Below are positions 32,506 through 42,041 of a stretch of 64,000 bases of DNA, piece by piece. Both the position numbers and the translations under genes were made by a program. The DNA comes from Pseudomonas sp. MWU16-30317. GTDB taxonomy: Bacteria > Pseudomonadota > Gammaproteobacteria > Pseudomonadales > Pseudomonadaceae. The stretch lies in assembly GCF_020515695.1 (NCBI RefSeq), contig NZ_JAIWJA010000010.1, positions 1 to 64,000 of the forward strand, given 5' to 3'. The notes under the pieces were generated by a model. It was not told the DNA's origin, ran no database searches, and was given only the letters and a program-made list of their open reading frames with translations. Each line of letters starts with the position of its first letter. Within the stretch, counting starts at the first letter, position 1.

Positions 32506-35500
32506 GTGCCTGTCCTGCGTCTACCGCTACTCCCTACCGCCGCGCAAAAAACCGCGAGCAAACAGCTCTGGGGCAACCTGCCCGGGGCCGCCCTGAGCCT
32601 GGCCATCGCCGAAGCGGCGAGCGCGGCCAAGCGTTTCACCCTGCTGCTGACGGCCGACAGCCAGAGCGCCGACCGCCTCGAACAGGAGCTGCGCTTCTTC
32701 GCTCCCGAGCTGCCGGTGCTGCATTTTCCCGATTGGGAAACCCTGCCCTACGATCTGTTCTCGCCGCACCAGGACATCATCTCCCAGCGAATTTCCAGTC
32801 TGTATCGCTTGCCGGAGCTCGTCCATGGCGTTTTGGTAGTGCCCATCACCACTGCCCTACATCGCCTGGCGCCTACGCAGTTCCTGCTTGGCAGCAGCCT
32901 GGTACTGGACGTTGGTCAACGCCTCGACGTCGAACAGATGCGCACGCGGCTCGAAGCCAGCGGCTATAGATATGTCGACACCGTCTACGAACACGGCGAG
33001 TTCACCGTGCGTGGCGCGCTGATCGACCTGTTCCCGATGGGCAGCAAGCTGCCGTACCGTATCGATTTGTTCGATGACGAAATCGAGACCCTGCGCACCT
33101 TCGACCCGGAAACCCAGCGCTCGATCGACAAGGTCGAGTCGATTCGCCTGCTGCCGGCCCGGGAATTCCCGCTGCAAAAAGACGAAGTTACCCGGTTCAA
33201 GGCGCGTTTTCGCGAGCGCTTCGACGTCGATTTCCGCCGCAGCCCGATCTTCCAGGACCTCAGCAGCGGTATTACCCCCGCTGGTATCGAGTATTACCTG
33301 CCGCTGTTCTTCGAGAGCACCTCGACCCTGTTCGATTACCTGCCTCAGGACACCCAGGTCTTTTCGCTGCCGGGCATCGAGCAGGCCGCCGAGCAGTTCT
33401 GGAATGATGTGCGCAACCGTTATGAAGAGCGCCGTATCGACCCGATGCGCCCGCTGCTGCCGCCCGCCGAGCTGTTTTTGCCGGTCGAGGACTGCTTCGC
33501 CCGGCTCAAGACCTGGCCGCGGGTGATCGCCAGTCAGGCCGAGGTCGAAGGCGCCCAGTCGTTCCCCGCCAGCGCCCTGCCGGACCTGGCGATCCAGGCC
33601 AAGGCGGCCAATCCGCTGGCGGCGCTGTCCGGGTATATCGAGCAGTTCCCCGGCCGCGTACTGTTCACTGCTGAATCAGCAGGTCGGCGCGAAGTCCTCC
33701 TTGAGTTGCTCGATCGCCTCAAACTCAAGCCGCAGACCGTCGATGGCTGGCACGAGTTCGTCAGCAGCAAGGCGCGCCTGGCGATTACCATCGCGCCGCT
33801 CGACGACGGCTTGCAGCTCAACGACCCAGCCCTCGCGCTGATCGCCGAAAGCCCGCTGTTCGGTCAACGGGTGATGCAGCGTCGTCGTCGGGAAAAACGC
33901 AGCGACGGCAGCAACGACGCGGTCATCAAGAACCTCACCGAATTGCGCGAAGGCGCACCGGTGGTGCATATCGACCACGGTGTGGGCCGCTATCTGGGCC
34001 TGGCGACGCTGGAAATCGAAGGCCAGGCCGCCGAGTTTCTCACGCTGGAATACGCCGAAAGCGCCAAGCTTTACGTACCCGTGGCCAACCTGCACCTGAT
34101 TGCCCGCTACACCGGCAGCGATGACGCCTTGGCGCCGCTGCACCGGTTGGGCTCTGAAGCCTGGCAGAAAGCCAAGCGCAAAGCCGCCGAACAGGTACGC
34201 GACGTGGCCGCCGAGCTGCTCGACATCTATGCCCGGCGTGCCGCACGGGTGGGCTATGCCTTCGCCGACCCGGCGCTGGATTACGAGACGTTCAGTGCCG
34301 GCTTCCCGTTCGAGGAAACCCCGGATCAGCAGACCGCTATCGAGGCGGTGCGCGAAGACATGCTGGCCGCCAAGCCGATGGATCGCCTGGTGTGCGGCGA
34401 CGTCGGCTTCGGCAAGACCGAAGTGGCCATGCGCGCCGCCTTTATTGCCGTGCACGGCGGCAAACAGGTGGCCATTCTGGTGCCCACCACCCTGCTCGCC
34501 CAACAGCACTACAACAGCTTCCGCGACCGCTTCGCCGATTGGCCGGTGCGCGTCGAGGTGATGAGCCGCTTCAAGTCGACCAAGGAGGTCAACGACGCGG
34601 TGGTCGAACTGGCCGAAGGCAAGATCGACATCGTCATCGGCACCCACAAGCTGCTGCAGGACGACGTCAAGATCAAGAACCTCGGCCTGGTGATCATCGA
34701 CGAAGAACACCGTTTCGGCGTGCGGCAAAAGGAGCAAATGAAAAACCTGCGCAGCGAGGTCGACATTCTCACCCTCACTGCCACGCCGATTCCGCGCACG
34801 CTGAACATGGCCGTGTCGGGCATGCGCGACCTGTCGATCATCGCCACGCCGCCGGCGCGACGCCTGTCGGTACGCACTTTTGTCATGGAGCAGAACAAGA
34901 GCACGGTCAAAGAGGCCCTGCTGCGCGAATTGCTGCGTGGCGGCCAGGTGTACTACCTGCACAACGACGTCAAGACCATCGAGAAATGCGCCGCCGACCT
35001 GGTCGAACTGGTGCCTGAGGCCCGCATCGGCATCGGCCATGGGCAGATGCGCGAACGCGATCTCGAACAGGTGATGAGCGACTTCTATCACAAGCGCTTC
35101 AACGTGCTGATCGCCTCGACCATCATCGAGACCGGCATCGACGTCCCCAGCGCCAACACCATCATCATCGAGCGCGCCGACAAGTTCGGTCTGGCGCAAT
35201 TGCACCAACTGCGCGGCCGCGTCGGGCGCAGTCACCACCAGGCCTATGCATACCTGCTCACGCCACCCCGCCAGCAGATCACCGGTGACGCCGAGAAGCG
35301 CCTCGAAGCCATCGCCAACACCCAGGACCTGGGTGCCGGTTTCGTGCTGGCCACCAACGACCTCGAGATCCGCGGCGCTGGCGAGCTGCTGGGCGAAGGC
35401 CAGAGCGGGCAGATCCAGGCGGTGGGCTTCACCCTTTATATGGAAATGCTCGAACGCGCGGTCAAGGCCATTCGCAAAGGCGAACAGCCGAATCTCGATC

Positions 35501-35958
35501 AGCCGCTGGGCGGCGGTCCGGAGGTCAACCTGCGGGTACCGGCGTTGATTCCCGACGACTACCTGCCTGACGTGCATACGCGCTTGATCCTCTACAAGCG
35601 CATCGCCTCGGCGGCCGACGAAGAAGGCCTCAAGGACCTGCAAGTGGAGATGATCGACCGCTTCGGCCTGCTGCCCGAGCCGACCAAGAATTTGGTGCGC
35701 ATCACCCTGCTCAAGCTGCAGGCAGAAAAACTTGGCATCAAGAAAATCGACGGCGGCCCGCAAGGCGGCCGCCTGGAGTTCGCGGCCGAAACGCCGGTCG
35801 ATCCGCTGACCCTGATCAAGCTGATCCAGAGCCAGCCCAAGCGCTACAAGTTCGAAGGCGCCACGTTGTTCAAGTTCATGGTGCCCATGGAGCGACCGGA
35901 GGAGCGCTTCAATGTGGTCGAAGCGCTGCTCGAACGCCTGACACCGGCCTCATCATGA
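32506..35958 (+). CDS. mfd: Transcription-repair coupling factor Mfd
   Basis: The 1,150-residue ATPase removes stalled RNA polymerase and recruits UvrA. UvrB-like domains come first (GALIDLFPMG, PYRIDLFDDEIETLRTFD), then the RNA-polymerase interaction domain (PVVHIDHGVGRYLGL). The RecG-like motor has Walker A GDVGFGKT at about residue 631 and DEEH at 732, followed by GRVGRSHHQAYAYLL and the C-terminal TRCF domain. I chose GTG 32506, which gives the usual length and the conserved PVLRLPLLP opening; the in-frame ATG at 32371 is much further upstream. Confidence 0.95.
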   Translation: MPVLRLPLLPTAAQKTASKQLWGNLPGAALSLAIAEAASAAKRFTLLLTADSQSADRLEQELRFFAPELPVLHFPDWETLPYDLFSPHQDIISQRISSLYRLPELVHGVLVVPITTALHRLAPTQFLLGSSLVLDVGQRLDVEQMRTRLEASGYRYVDTVYEHGEFTVRGALIDLFPMGSKLPYRIDLFDDEIETLRTFDPETQRSIDKVESIRLLPAREFPLQKDEVTRFKARFRERFDVDFRRSPIFQDLSSGITPAGIEYYLPLFFESTSTLFDYLPQDTQVFSLPGIEQAAEQFWNDVRNRYEERRIDPMRPLLPPAELFLPVEDCFARLKTWPRVIASQAEVEGAQSFPASALPDLAIQAKAANPLAALSGYIEQFPGRVLFTAESAGRREVLLELLDRLKLKPQTVDGWHEFVSSKARLAITIAPLDDGLQLNDPALALIAESPLFGQRVMQRRRREKRSDGSNDAVIKNLTELREGAPVVHIDHGVGRYLGLATLEIEGQAAEFLTLEYAESAKLYVPVANLHLIARYTGSDDALAPLHRLGSEAWQKAKRKAAEQVRDVAAELLDIYARRAARVGYAFADPALDYETFSAGFPFEETPDQQTAIEAVREDMLAAKPMDRLVCGDVGFGKTEVAMRAAFIAVHGGKQVAILVPTTLLAQQHYNSFRDRFADWPVRVEVMSRFKSTKEVNDAVVELAEGKIDIVIGTHKLLQDDVKIKNLGLVIIDEEHRFGVRQKEQMKNLRSEVDILTLTATPIPRTLNMAVSGMRDLSIIATPPARRLSVRTFVMEQNKSTVKEALLRELLRGGQVYYLHNDVKTIEKCAADLVELVPEARIGIGHGQMRERDLEQVMSDFYHKRFNVLIASTIIETGIDVPSANTIIIERADKFGLAQLHQLRGRVGRSHHQAYAYLLTPPRQQITGDAEKRLEAIANTQDLGAGFVLATNDLEIRGAGELLGEGQSGQIQAVGFTLYMEMLERAVKAIRKGEQPNLDQPLGGGPEVNLRVPALIPDDYLPDVHTRLILYKRIASAADEEGLKDLQVEMIDRFGLLPEPTKNLVRITLLKLQAEKLGIKKIDGGPQGGRLEFAAETPVDPLTLIKLIQSQPKRYKFEGATLFKFMVPMERPEERFNVVEALLERLTPASS

Positions 35959-36006
35959 GGGCGGCGCCGATGGGCTTGAACCCGCCTGCCGCGATGGCGC
36001 GCTGAG

Positions 36007-38331
36007 ATGCCCGAGCGCCTGATCGACGACCTCGCGCCCAAGCCTCGGCTATGGTTGGGCAGTGTCGAGTTCAGTGCCTTCGAGCCGCGCAACGGCCGCA
36101 TGCAGCGCTACGTGCAACATCGCGCGGCGCTGGCTTACGGCTATGCCGGTGAATATGTCGCCACCAACGGCCACGGCAACGGCGCCATCATCAAACGCGA
36201 GGCCGACGACACCCTGCGTATCCAGCGCCAACCGCTGGCGGAAAAAGCCCTGCGCGAAACCCTGCAGCAATTGGGCTTCAAGATCGCCACGCGGCAGAGC
36301 AAGGCGCTGCCTGAAAGCGCCGGAGATATCTTCGAATTGCCCAGCGACGGCGCCTGGCTGCGTTTCGTGCTCAACGAGTTGCCGGGCCTGCGTCGCCAGG
36401 GCTGGGAGATCGAGTACTCAGAAGAGTTCGCCTTCGACCTGACGCCGGTGGATGACTGGTACGCGGTGATCGACGAGGGCCCCGAGCGCGACTGGTTCGA
36501 TCTCGAGCTGGGCATCGTGGTCAACGGCGAACGCCTGAGCCTGCTACCCATCCTCATCAATCTGCTGCGCACCCACCCTGAACTGCTTAACCCCGCGCAG
36601 ATGGCTCGGCGCCGTGACGACGAACAGATCCTCGTGCCGCTGCACAGCCACCCAGCGGGCAAGCAACGCCCGGTACAGGTCGCCCTGCCCTATGGCCGCC
36701 TGAAGCCGGTATTGGCGACCCTGGGCGACTTCTACAAACAGGAGCCGGGCGAAACCAAGCTGCGCCTGTCGACCCCCGACGCGCTGCGCCTCAATGCCTT
36801 GCAACAGTTGCCGCTGTGCTGGGAAGGCGGCGAGCGCATGCGCGACTTTGCCGAACGCCTGCGCGATGTGCGTCAGCAAGCAGCGGTAGTGCCCGAAGGA
36901 TTGCGGGCGCAGTTGCGCCCCTATCAGCTGGACGGCCTGAGCTGGATGCAGGCGTTGCGCGAGTTGGGCGTCGGCGGCATCCTCGCCGATGACATGGGCC
37001 TGGGCAAGACGTTGCAGACCCTGGCGCACCTGTTGGTGGAAAAGAACGCCGGACGTCTCGACCGACCGGCCATGGTGGTCATGCCCACCAGTCTGATCCC
37101 CAACTGGCAAGACGAGGCCGAACGCTTCGCCCCGCAGTTGAAGGTTCTGGCGCTGCATGGCCCGTCGCGCAAAAAGCATTTCCCGGAGCTGGCGCATTAC
37201 GACCTGCTGTTGACCACCTACGCGCTGCTGCCCAAGGACCTGGAAGACCTGGCCAAGGTGCCGCTGCACGTGCTCATCCTCGACGAAGCGCAGTACATCA
37301 AGACTCCAGGCAGCAAAGCCGCTCAGGCCGCGCGTCTGCTCAACGCGCGGCAACGCCTGTGCCTGAGTGGTACGCCGCTGGAAAACCACCTGGGCGAGTT
37401 GTGGTCATTGTTCCACTTCCTGATGCCCGGCTGGCTGGGGGATGCAAAATCCTTTACTCAGGACTACCGCACGCCGATCGAAAAGCATGGCGACGAGATG
37501 CGCCTGCAACACCTCAATACGCGTATCCGCCCGTTTTTGCTACGCCGCACCAAGGAGCAGGTGGCCACTGAACTGCCAGCCAAGACCGAGATCACCCATT
37601 GGGTGGAGCTCAATGACGCTCAGCGTGATGTCTATGAAACCGTGCGCCTGGCCATGGACCAGAAGGTACGCGCCGAGATCAACCGCAAAGGTGTGGCACG
37701 CAGCCAGATCATCATCCTCGAAGCCCTGCTCAAACTGCGTCAGGTGTGCTGCGATCTGCGGCTGGTCAACAGCGTGCCGCACCCTGCGCAAGGCAGCAGT
37801 TCGGGCAAGCTCAGTGCGTTGATGGAAATGCTCGACGCGCTGTTGGCCGAGGGGCGGCGGGTGCTGCTGTTCTCGCAGTTCACTTCGATGCTGGGGCTGA
37901 TCGAAGCCGAGCTGCAGGCGCGAAACGTGCCCTATGCGCTGCTCACCGGTGCGACGCGCAATCGGCGCACGCCGGTGCAGGATTTTCAACAGGGCAAGTT
38001 GCAGATATTTTTGATCAGCCTGAAAGCTGGCGGGGTCGGCTTGAACCTAACGGCGGCGGATACGGTGATCCATTACGACCCTTGGTGGAACCCGGCAGCC
38101 GAACATCAAGCCACCGACCGTGCCTATCGGATCGGTCAGGAGAAGCCGGTGTTCGTCTACAAGCTAATCACCCGCGGCACGGTGGAGGAAAAGATCCAGC
38201 ACCTGCAGCAGGAAAAGTCGGCCCTGGCTGCCGGGGTGCTGGAGGGGCGTCAGGGTGGCGATTGGCGCATGCACGCCGAGGATATCGATGCGCTGTTCGA
38301 GCCACTGCCGGGGCGCAAGCGCAAGCGCTGA
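36007..38331 (+). CDS. SNF2-family DEAD/DEAH helicase
   Basis: The 774-residue protein has a bacterial SNF2-associated N-terminal region (about 1-300). The helicase core follows: QLDGLSWMQALRELGVGGILADDMGLGKTLQTL (motifs Q and I, in outline), LILDEAQYIK (DEAQ box), LSGTPLENHLGELWSLF, and the C-terminal lobe LLFSQFTSM, GGVGLNLTAADTVIHYDPWWNPA, and QATDRAYRIGQ. It is an ATP-dependent DNA translocase, likely in repair or transcription; the exact role is unknown. An in-frame stop at 35977 prevents a longer start; related proteins often carry an extra N-terminal SWIM domain. Confidence 0.88.
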   Translation: MPERLIDDLAPKPRLWLGSVEFSAFEPRNGRMQRYVQHRAALAYGYAGEYVATNGHGNGAIIKREADDTLRIQRQPLAEKALRETLQQLGFKIATRQSKALPESAGDIFELPSDGAWLRFVLNELPGLRRQGWEIEYSEEFAFDLTPVDDWYAVIDEGPERDWFDLELGIVVNGERLSLLPILINLLRTHPELLNPAQMARRRDDEQILVPLHSHPAGKQRPVQVALPYGRLKPVLATLGDFYKQEPGETKLRLSTPDALRLNALQQLPLCWEGGERMRDFAERLRDVRQQAAVVPEGLRAQLRPYQLDGLSWMQALRELGVGGILADDMGLGKTLQTLAHLLVEKNAGRLDRPAMVVMPTSLIPNWQDEAERFAPQLKVLALHGPSRKKHFPELAHYDLLLTTYALLPKDLEDLAKVPLHVLILDEAQYIKTPGSKAAQAARLLNARQRLCLSGTPLENHLGELWSLFHFLMPGWLGDAKSFTQDYRTPIEKHGDEMRLQHLNTRIRPFLLRRTKEQVATELPAKTEITHWVELNDAQRDVYETVRLAMDQKVRAEINRKGVARSQIIILEALLKLRQVCCDLRLVNSVPHPAQGSSSGKLSALMEMLDALLAEGRRVLLFSQFTSMLGLIEAELQARNVPYALLTGATRNRRTPVQDFQQGKLQIFLISLKAGGVGLNLTAADTVIHYDPWWNPAAEHQATDRAYRIGQEKPVFVYKLITRGTVEEKIQHLQQEKSALAAGVLEGRQGGDWRMHAEDIDALFEPLPGRKRKR

Positions 38332-38361
38332 AGCAAAAGCTTCGCGGCCTAACACAACTCT

Positions 38362-39372
38362 CTATTCAATCAACTGCGCCGCGCGCAATGCACCCACCGC
38401 CGACAGCCAGCGTGGCTGCTCACGGTACTCGATTCCCGGTGTCGCCTGACCACGCATGCGCGCTATGCGCGGCGACGGCTGAACGCCCATGCGTTGTGCT
38501 GCCGACAAGGCCAGCTCGGCCGCCGCCCGATCGTTGCACACCAGCCCCATGTCGCAACCCGCCGTCAGCGCCGCTTCGATGCGACTGGCCGCGTCGCCCA
38601 CAACATGGGCTCCGGCCATCGATAGATCATCACTGAAGATAACCCCGTCGAACTCCAGCTCACCGCGCAGAATGTCCTGCAGCCAGCGTCGGGAGAACCC
38701 CGCCGGCTGCCCATCGACCTGAGGATAGATGACGTGCGCCGGCATCACCGCCGCCAGCTGCGTGCTGAGCCGGGCGAACGGTACCAGGTCCTTGGCGCGG
38801 ATCTCGTCCAGGCTGCGCTCGTCAGTAGGGATGGCGACGTGGGAGTCGGCTTCGGCCCAGCCATGCCCCGGAAAATGCTTGCCGCAAGCCGCCATGCCAG
38901 CGGTGTTCATGCCGCGGATAAAAGCTCCGGCCAGCGATGCGGCGCGTTCGGGATCACCCTCGAACGCACGGGTACCGACCACAGCACTGCGCTGATGATC
39001 GAGGTCCAGCACCGGCGCGAAACTCAGATCCAGCCCGACAGCCAGCACTTCAGTCGCCATTACCCAACCGCACTGCTCGGCCAGATACTCGGCATTGGGG
39101 TTATCCGCCAGGGCGCGCATTGCCGGTAAACGCACGAAGCCCTGGCGCAGGCGCTGCACACGACCGCCCTCCTGATCCACGGCAAGGATCAGATCAGGAC
39201 GCACGGCACGAATCGAGGCCGTCAGCTCGCGCACCTGACGCGGGCTTTCGATATTGCGGGCAAAGATGATCAGACCGGCGACTTGCGGCTGACGCAATAG
39301 ATGGCGGTCTTCGGCGGTCAGCCAGGTGCCGGCGATATCCACCATCAACGAGCCTTGCAGGCGGGTACTCAT
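38362..39372 (-). CDS. nagZ: Beta-N-acetylhexosaminidase NagZ
   Basis: The 336-residue glycoside hydrolase family 3 enzyme removes GlcNAc from muropeptides in cell-wall recycling. It shows LAVDQEGGRVQRLR, the KHFPGHGWAEADSH loop with the catalytic His, and the nucleophile Asp in VIFSDDLSMAGAHVVGD. No signal peptide, so cytoplasmic. In pseudomonads it affects AmpC induction through 1,6-anhydro-MurNAc peptides. Confidence 0.95.
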   Translation of the reverse strand: MSTRLQGSLMVDIAGTWLTAEDRHLLRQPQVAGLIIFARNIESPRQVRELTASIRAVRPDLILAVDQEGGRVQRLRQGFVRLPAMRALADNPNAEYLAEQCGWVMATEVLAVGLDLSFAPVLDLDHQRSAVVGTRAFEGDPERAASLAGAFIRGMNTAGMAACGKHFPGHGWAEADSHVAIPTDERSLDEIRAKDLVPFARLSTQLAAVMPAHVIYPQVDGQPAGFSRRWLQDILRGELEFDGVIFSDDLSMAGAHVVGDAASRIEAALTAGCDMGLVCNDRAAAELALSAAQRMGVQPSPRIARMRGQATPGIEYREQPRWLSAVGALRAAQLIE

Positions 39373-39470
39373 GGGTTGTCCTTGAAGCGGGAGGGCAGGA
39401 ATTCTAGCCGCCTAGCTTAGCGCAAGGCGCCTGGCAGGCACACCTCTGGAGGATCTGCGTTCAATGCGCA

Positions 39471-39546
39471 GGCCTCTTCACGGGCAAGCCTGCCACACAT
39501 CTTGAGCCGTTCACCTGTGGCAGCAAGGCTGGACCGCGAACAGGCC
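39471..39546. repeat. REP doublet between nagZ and psrA
   Basis: Diverged inverted copies GGCCTCTTCACGGGCAAGCC (from 39471) and the reverse GGCAGCAAGGCTGGACCGCG near 39519-39538. Confidence 0.7.
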
Positions 39547-39582
39547 CGGCTGGACGATACAGTTTGTGTTGGCCCAACCGGA

Positions 39583-40296
39583 TCAGAGCGCCTTGGCCAG
39601 AGGAGCAGAGGAGGTTTTGCTGCGCGGACGCAATTGCGCCGCGGCCATGGCGGGATCGCTGACGCCGCTGTCGGCACGCATGCCCGCCGCCAGGAATGGC
39701 ACCATCAAGCGCATGACCTGTTCGATGGAGGTATCGACGCCGAAATCATTCTCGCCGATGGCCCGCAAGGCCTTGATCCCGGACATGCTGAACGCGGCGG
39801 CACCGAGCATGAAGTGCACCCGCCAGAACAACTCCAGCGGCGGAACCCGCGGCGCCGCCTCGTTGACCAGAATCATGTAGCGGCGAAACACCTTGCCGTA
39901 CATGTCTTCCAGATAGCGGCGCAAGTGGCCCTGACTCTCACTGAAGGCCAGGCCCAGCAGGCGCATGAAGATCGACAGGTCATTGCCACTGCGCGGCTGT
40001 ACCACCATGGTCTGTTCGACGAGAATTTCCAGCAGTTCTTCAAGGCTGGCCTTGTGCTCGGGCCGCGCCTGGCGGCGCTCGAGTTCGCGATCGAGACTCA
40101 GGCAGAACGGCCCGAGAAAACGCGAAAACACAGCCTGTATCAGGGCCTTCTTGGATCCGAAGTGATAATTGACCGCCGCCAGGTTGACACCCGCCTTGCT
40201 GGTAATCAGCCGCAAAGAAGTTTCGGCGAAGCCTTTTTCTGCGAACAGTTGCTCGGCGGCGTCGAGGATACGCTCGACGGTTTCCGACTGGGCCAT
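39583..40296 (-). CDS. psrA: TetR-family regulator PsrA
   Basis: The 237-residue regulator has an N-terminal helix-turn-helix (SETVERILDAAEQLFAEKGF, then AGVNLAAVNYHFGSKKALI). Its C-terminal ligand domain matches PsrA, which in Pseudomonas senses long-chain fatty acids, represses fadBA5-type genes and itself, and activates rpoS. Position beside lexA is the conserved one. ATG 40296 begins the MAQSETVERIL opening. A palindromic box lies 29-42 bp upstream. Confidence 0.92.
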   Translation of the reverse strand: MAQSETVERILDAAEQLFAEKGFAETSLRLITSKAGVNLAAVNYHFGSKKALIQAVFSRFLGPFCLSLDRELERRQARPEHKASLEELLEILVEQTMVVQPRSGNDLSIFMRLLGLAFSESQGHLRRYLEDMYGKVFRRYMILVNEAAPRVPPLELFWRVHFMLGAAAFSMSGIKALRAIGENDFGVDTSIEQVMRLMVPFLAAGMRADSGVSDPAMAAAQLRPRSKTSSAPLAKAL

Positions 40297-40324
40297 GATC
40301 ACTCCGGGTTTGAGCTGAAAAATA

Positions 40325-40338
40325 CAAACAACTGTTTG
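40325..40338. promoter_or_regulatory. PsrA operator in the psrA promoter
   Basis: CAAAC-AACT-GTTTG matches the published PsrA box (G/C)AAAC-N2-4-GTTT(G/C) exactly. Its place just upstream of psrA fits autorepression. Confidence 0.85.
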
Positions 40339-40472
40339 AAACATACGTATCGGGAGCCGATATTGTCAAGCCTGCAGAGGCATTTTGGCACCCGGTCGTT
40401 GCAGCATTTAACCACATAGCAGAAGGGTAATTGTTCCCTGGGAGCAAAAGGGCGATTGCCAAGGGTCCAATA

Positions 40473-40507
40473 CTGTATATAATCCCAGTCACTGTATAAA
40501 AAGACAG
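40473..40507 (+). promoter_or_regulatory. Two adjacent LexA (SOS) boxes
   Basis: CTGTATATAATCCCAG (40473-40488) and CTGTATAAAAAGACAG (40492-40507) both fit CTG-N10-CAG, three bases apart and ending 10 bp before the lexA start. Two boxes give the tight, graded autorepression known for lexA. Confidence 0.93.
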
Positions 40508-40517
40508 AGCGATAGAC

Positions 40518-41126
40518 ATGCTGAAACTGACGCCACGCCAAGCCGAAATTCTCGCCTTCATCAAGCGCTGCCTTGAAGACAACGGTTTTCCCCCTACCCG
40601 TGCGGAAATCGCTCAGGAACTCGGGTTCAAATCGCCCAACGCCGCCGAGGAGCACCTCAAGGCGCTGGCGCGCAAGGGCGCCATCGAGATGACCCCGGGC
40701 GCATCGCGCGGCATTCGTATCCCCGGCTTCGAGGCCAAGGCCGACGAAAGCTCGCTGCCGATCATCGGCCGCGTCGCTGCTGGCGCGCCGATCCTCGCCG
40801 AACAGCACATCGAGGAATCCTGCAACATCAATCCGGCATTCTTTCACCCCCGTGCCGACTACCTGCTGCGCGTCCATGGCATGAGCATGCGCGATGTCGG
40901 CATCATCGACGGCGACCTGCTGGCCGTGCACACCTGCCGTGAAGCGCGCAATGGCCAGATCGTGGTTGCTCGAATTGGTGAAGAAGTTACCGTCAAGCGC
41001 TTCCAGCGCGAAGGCAATAAGGTCTTTCTGCTGGCCGAGAATCCTGAGTTCGCCCCCATCGAGGTCGATCTCAAGGATCAGGAGCTGGTCATTGAAGGTT
41101 TGAGCGTCGGCGTCATCCGCCGCTAA
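40518..41126 (+). CDS. lexA: SOS repressor LexA
   Basis: The 202-residue repressor has a winged-helix N-terminus (LTPRQAEILAFIKRCLEDNG) and a self-cleavage domain with scissile Ala88-Gly89, nucleophile Ser123 (HGMSMRDVG) and Lys160 (VTVKRFQR). RecA filaments trigger its cleavage. sulA follows 11 nt later, forming the lexA-sulA operon typical of Pseudomonas. Confidence 0.97.
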   Translation: MLKLTPRQAEILAFIKRCLEDNGFPPTRAEIAQELGFKSPNAAEEHLKALARKGAIEMTPGASRGIRIPGFEAKADESSLPIIGRVAAGAPILAEQHIEESCNINPAFFHPRADYLLRVHGMSMRDVGIIDGDLLAVHTCREARNGQIVVARIGEEVTVKRFQREGNKVFLLAENPEFAPIEVDLKDQELVIEGLSVGVIRR

Positions 41127-41137
41127 CAGGAGGCATC

Positions 41138-41635
41138 ATGATGCAGTTCCCACAGTCACAGCCGCCAGCAGCGCAACAGGCACAAATGTCCTTGTTCGAG
41201 GCTTTCATGGCCCAGCCACAGACTGCACCCGCACCCGTGTTGGCCACGCTTGAAGCGCCTTGGGTCACCGATGATCCAGAGGTGTTCAGTGAGCTCTCAC
41301 TACGGGGTGCAACGGGGAACTGCCTGAGCCTGCTGGCGCCGATGCTGCGCGAGTTGAGCGAAGAGCAGAATGCACGCTGGCTGACGCTGATCGCGCCGCC
41401 AGGGAGCCTGACCCAAGCCTGGCTGCGCGACGCCGGCCTCAACCGTGAACGCATCCTGCTGTTGCAACCTCGCGGTACGCAGAGCGCGCTGCAGCTGACG
41501 TGCGAAGCCTTGCGCCTCGGCCGCAGCCACACAGTCGTCAGTTGGTTGAATCCACTGACCAGCACGGCTCGTCAGCAGCTGATCACCGCCGCCCGCGTGG
41601 GCGATGCGCAAAGCCTGAATATTCGCCTGGGCTGA
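41138..41635 (+). CDS. sulA: SOS cell-division inhibitor SulA
   Basis: The 165-residue protein blocks FtsZ polymerisation after DNA damage. It shows the SulA core ARWLTLIAPPGSLTQAWLRDAGLNRERILLLQP and TVVSWLNPLTSTARQQLITAA. AGGAGG precedes the tandem ATGs (41138 and 41141); either may be used. Co-transcribed with lexA. Confidence 0.93.
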   Translation: MMQFPQSQPPAAQQAQMSLFEAFMAQPQTAPAPVLATLEAPWVTDDPEVFSELSLRGATGNCLSLLAPMLRELSEEQNARWLTLIAPPGSLTQAWLRDAGLNRERILLLQPRGTQSALQLTCEALRLGRSHTVVSWLNPLTSTARQQLITAARVGDAQSLNIRLG

Positions 41636-41651
41636 ACATACTGCGACACAA

Positions 41652-41738
41652 TGTAGCGAGGGGGCTTGCTCCCGATTGGTCCGTATTCACACCTCTTGGT
41701 GTCATTACGACCTATCGGGGGCAAGCCCCCTCGCTACG
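41652..41738. repeat. REPIN (GAGGGGGCTTGC type) after sulA
   Basis: TGTAGCGAGGGGGCTTGCTC and the nearly perfect inverted GGGGGCAAGCCCCCTCGCTA flank a 36-bp spacer. This REP class differs from the GCGGGCAAGCC type elsewhere, but is the same as the copy at 42595. It may also end transcription from both sides. Confidence 0.88.
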
Positions 41739-41757
41739 TGATCAGCGTGCACAGCAA

Positions 41758-41991
41758 TCAGTGCAGAACGCGCGGCCCCTCGTCACGATCAACCTCGCCC
41801 TCCACCAGCTTGCCAGCCATTTGCACGCCTACGCTGAGCATGGCCTTGGCTACTTCAACATGCTGACCTTGCAGGAAGACTTTGGCATCTTCGGAAAACG
41901 CCAGGGTGACCAACGAGCCTTCATCATCGGCCCGGCGCAGCTCGATCCGCCCGTCAGGCAACTCGACAATTTCTAGAAAGGACGTTGGCAT
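41758..41991 (-). CDS. Conserved hypothetical protein
   Basis: The 77-residue protein (MPTSFLEIVELPDGRIELRRAD..., then a helical FLQGQHVEVAKAMLSVGVQMAGKLVEGE) has no signal peptide. It is a small conserved Pseudomonas protein found between sulA and topA. Function unknown. Confidence 0.75.
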   Translation of the reverse strand: MPTSFLEIVELPDGRIELRRADDEGSLVTLAFSEDAKVFLQGQHVEVAKAMLSVGVQMAGKLVEGEVDRDEGPRVLH

Positions 41992-42041
41992 AGGGAATCA
42001 ATCTCCACGAAAGGCCGACATTGTAGCAGTGCCGAAGCGAA

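Noticed and set aside
33676..35763. 695-codon ORF antisense to mfd
   Set aside because: A long antisense frame produced by high GC codon bias; the mfd product matches its family over its whole length.
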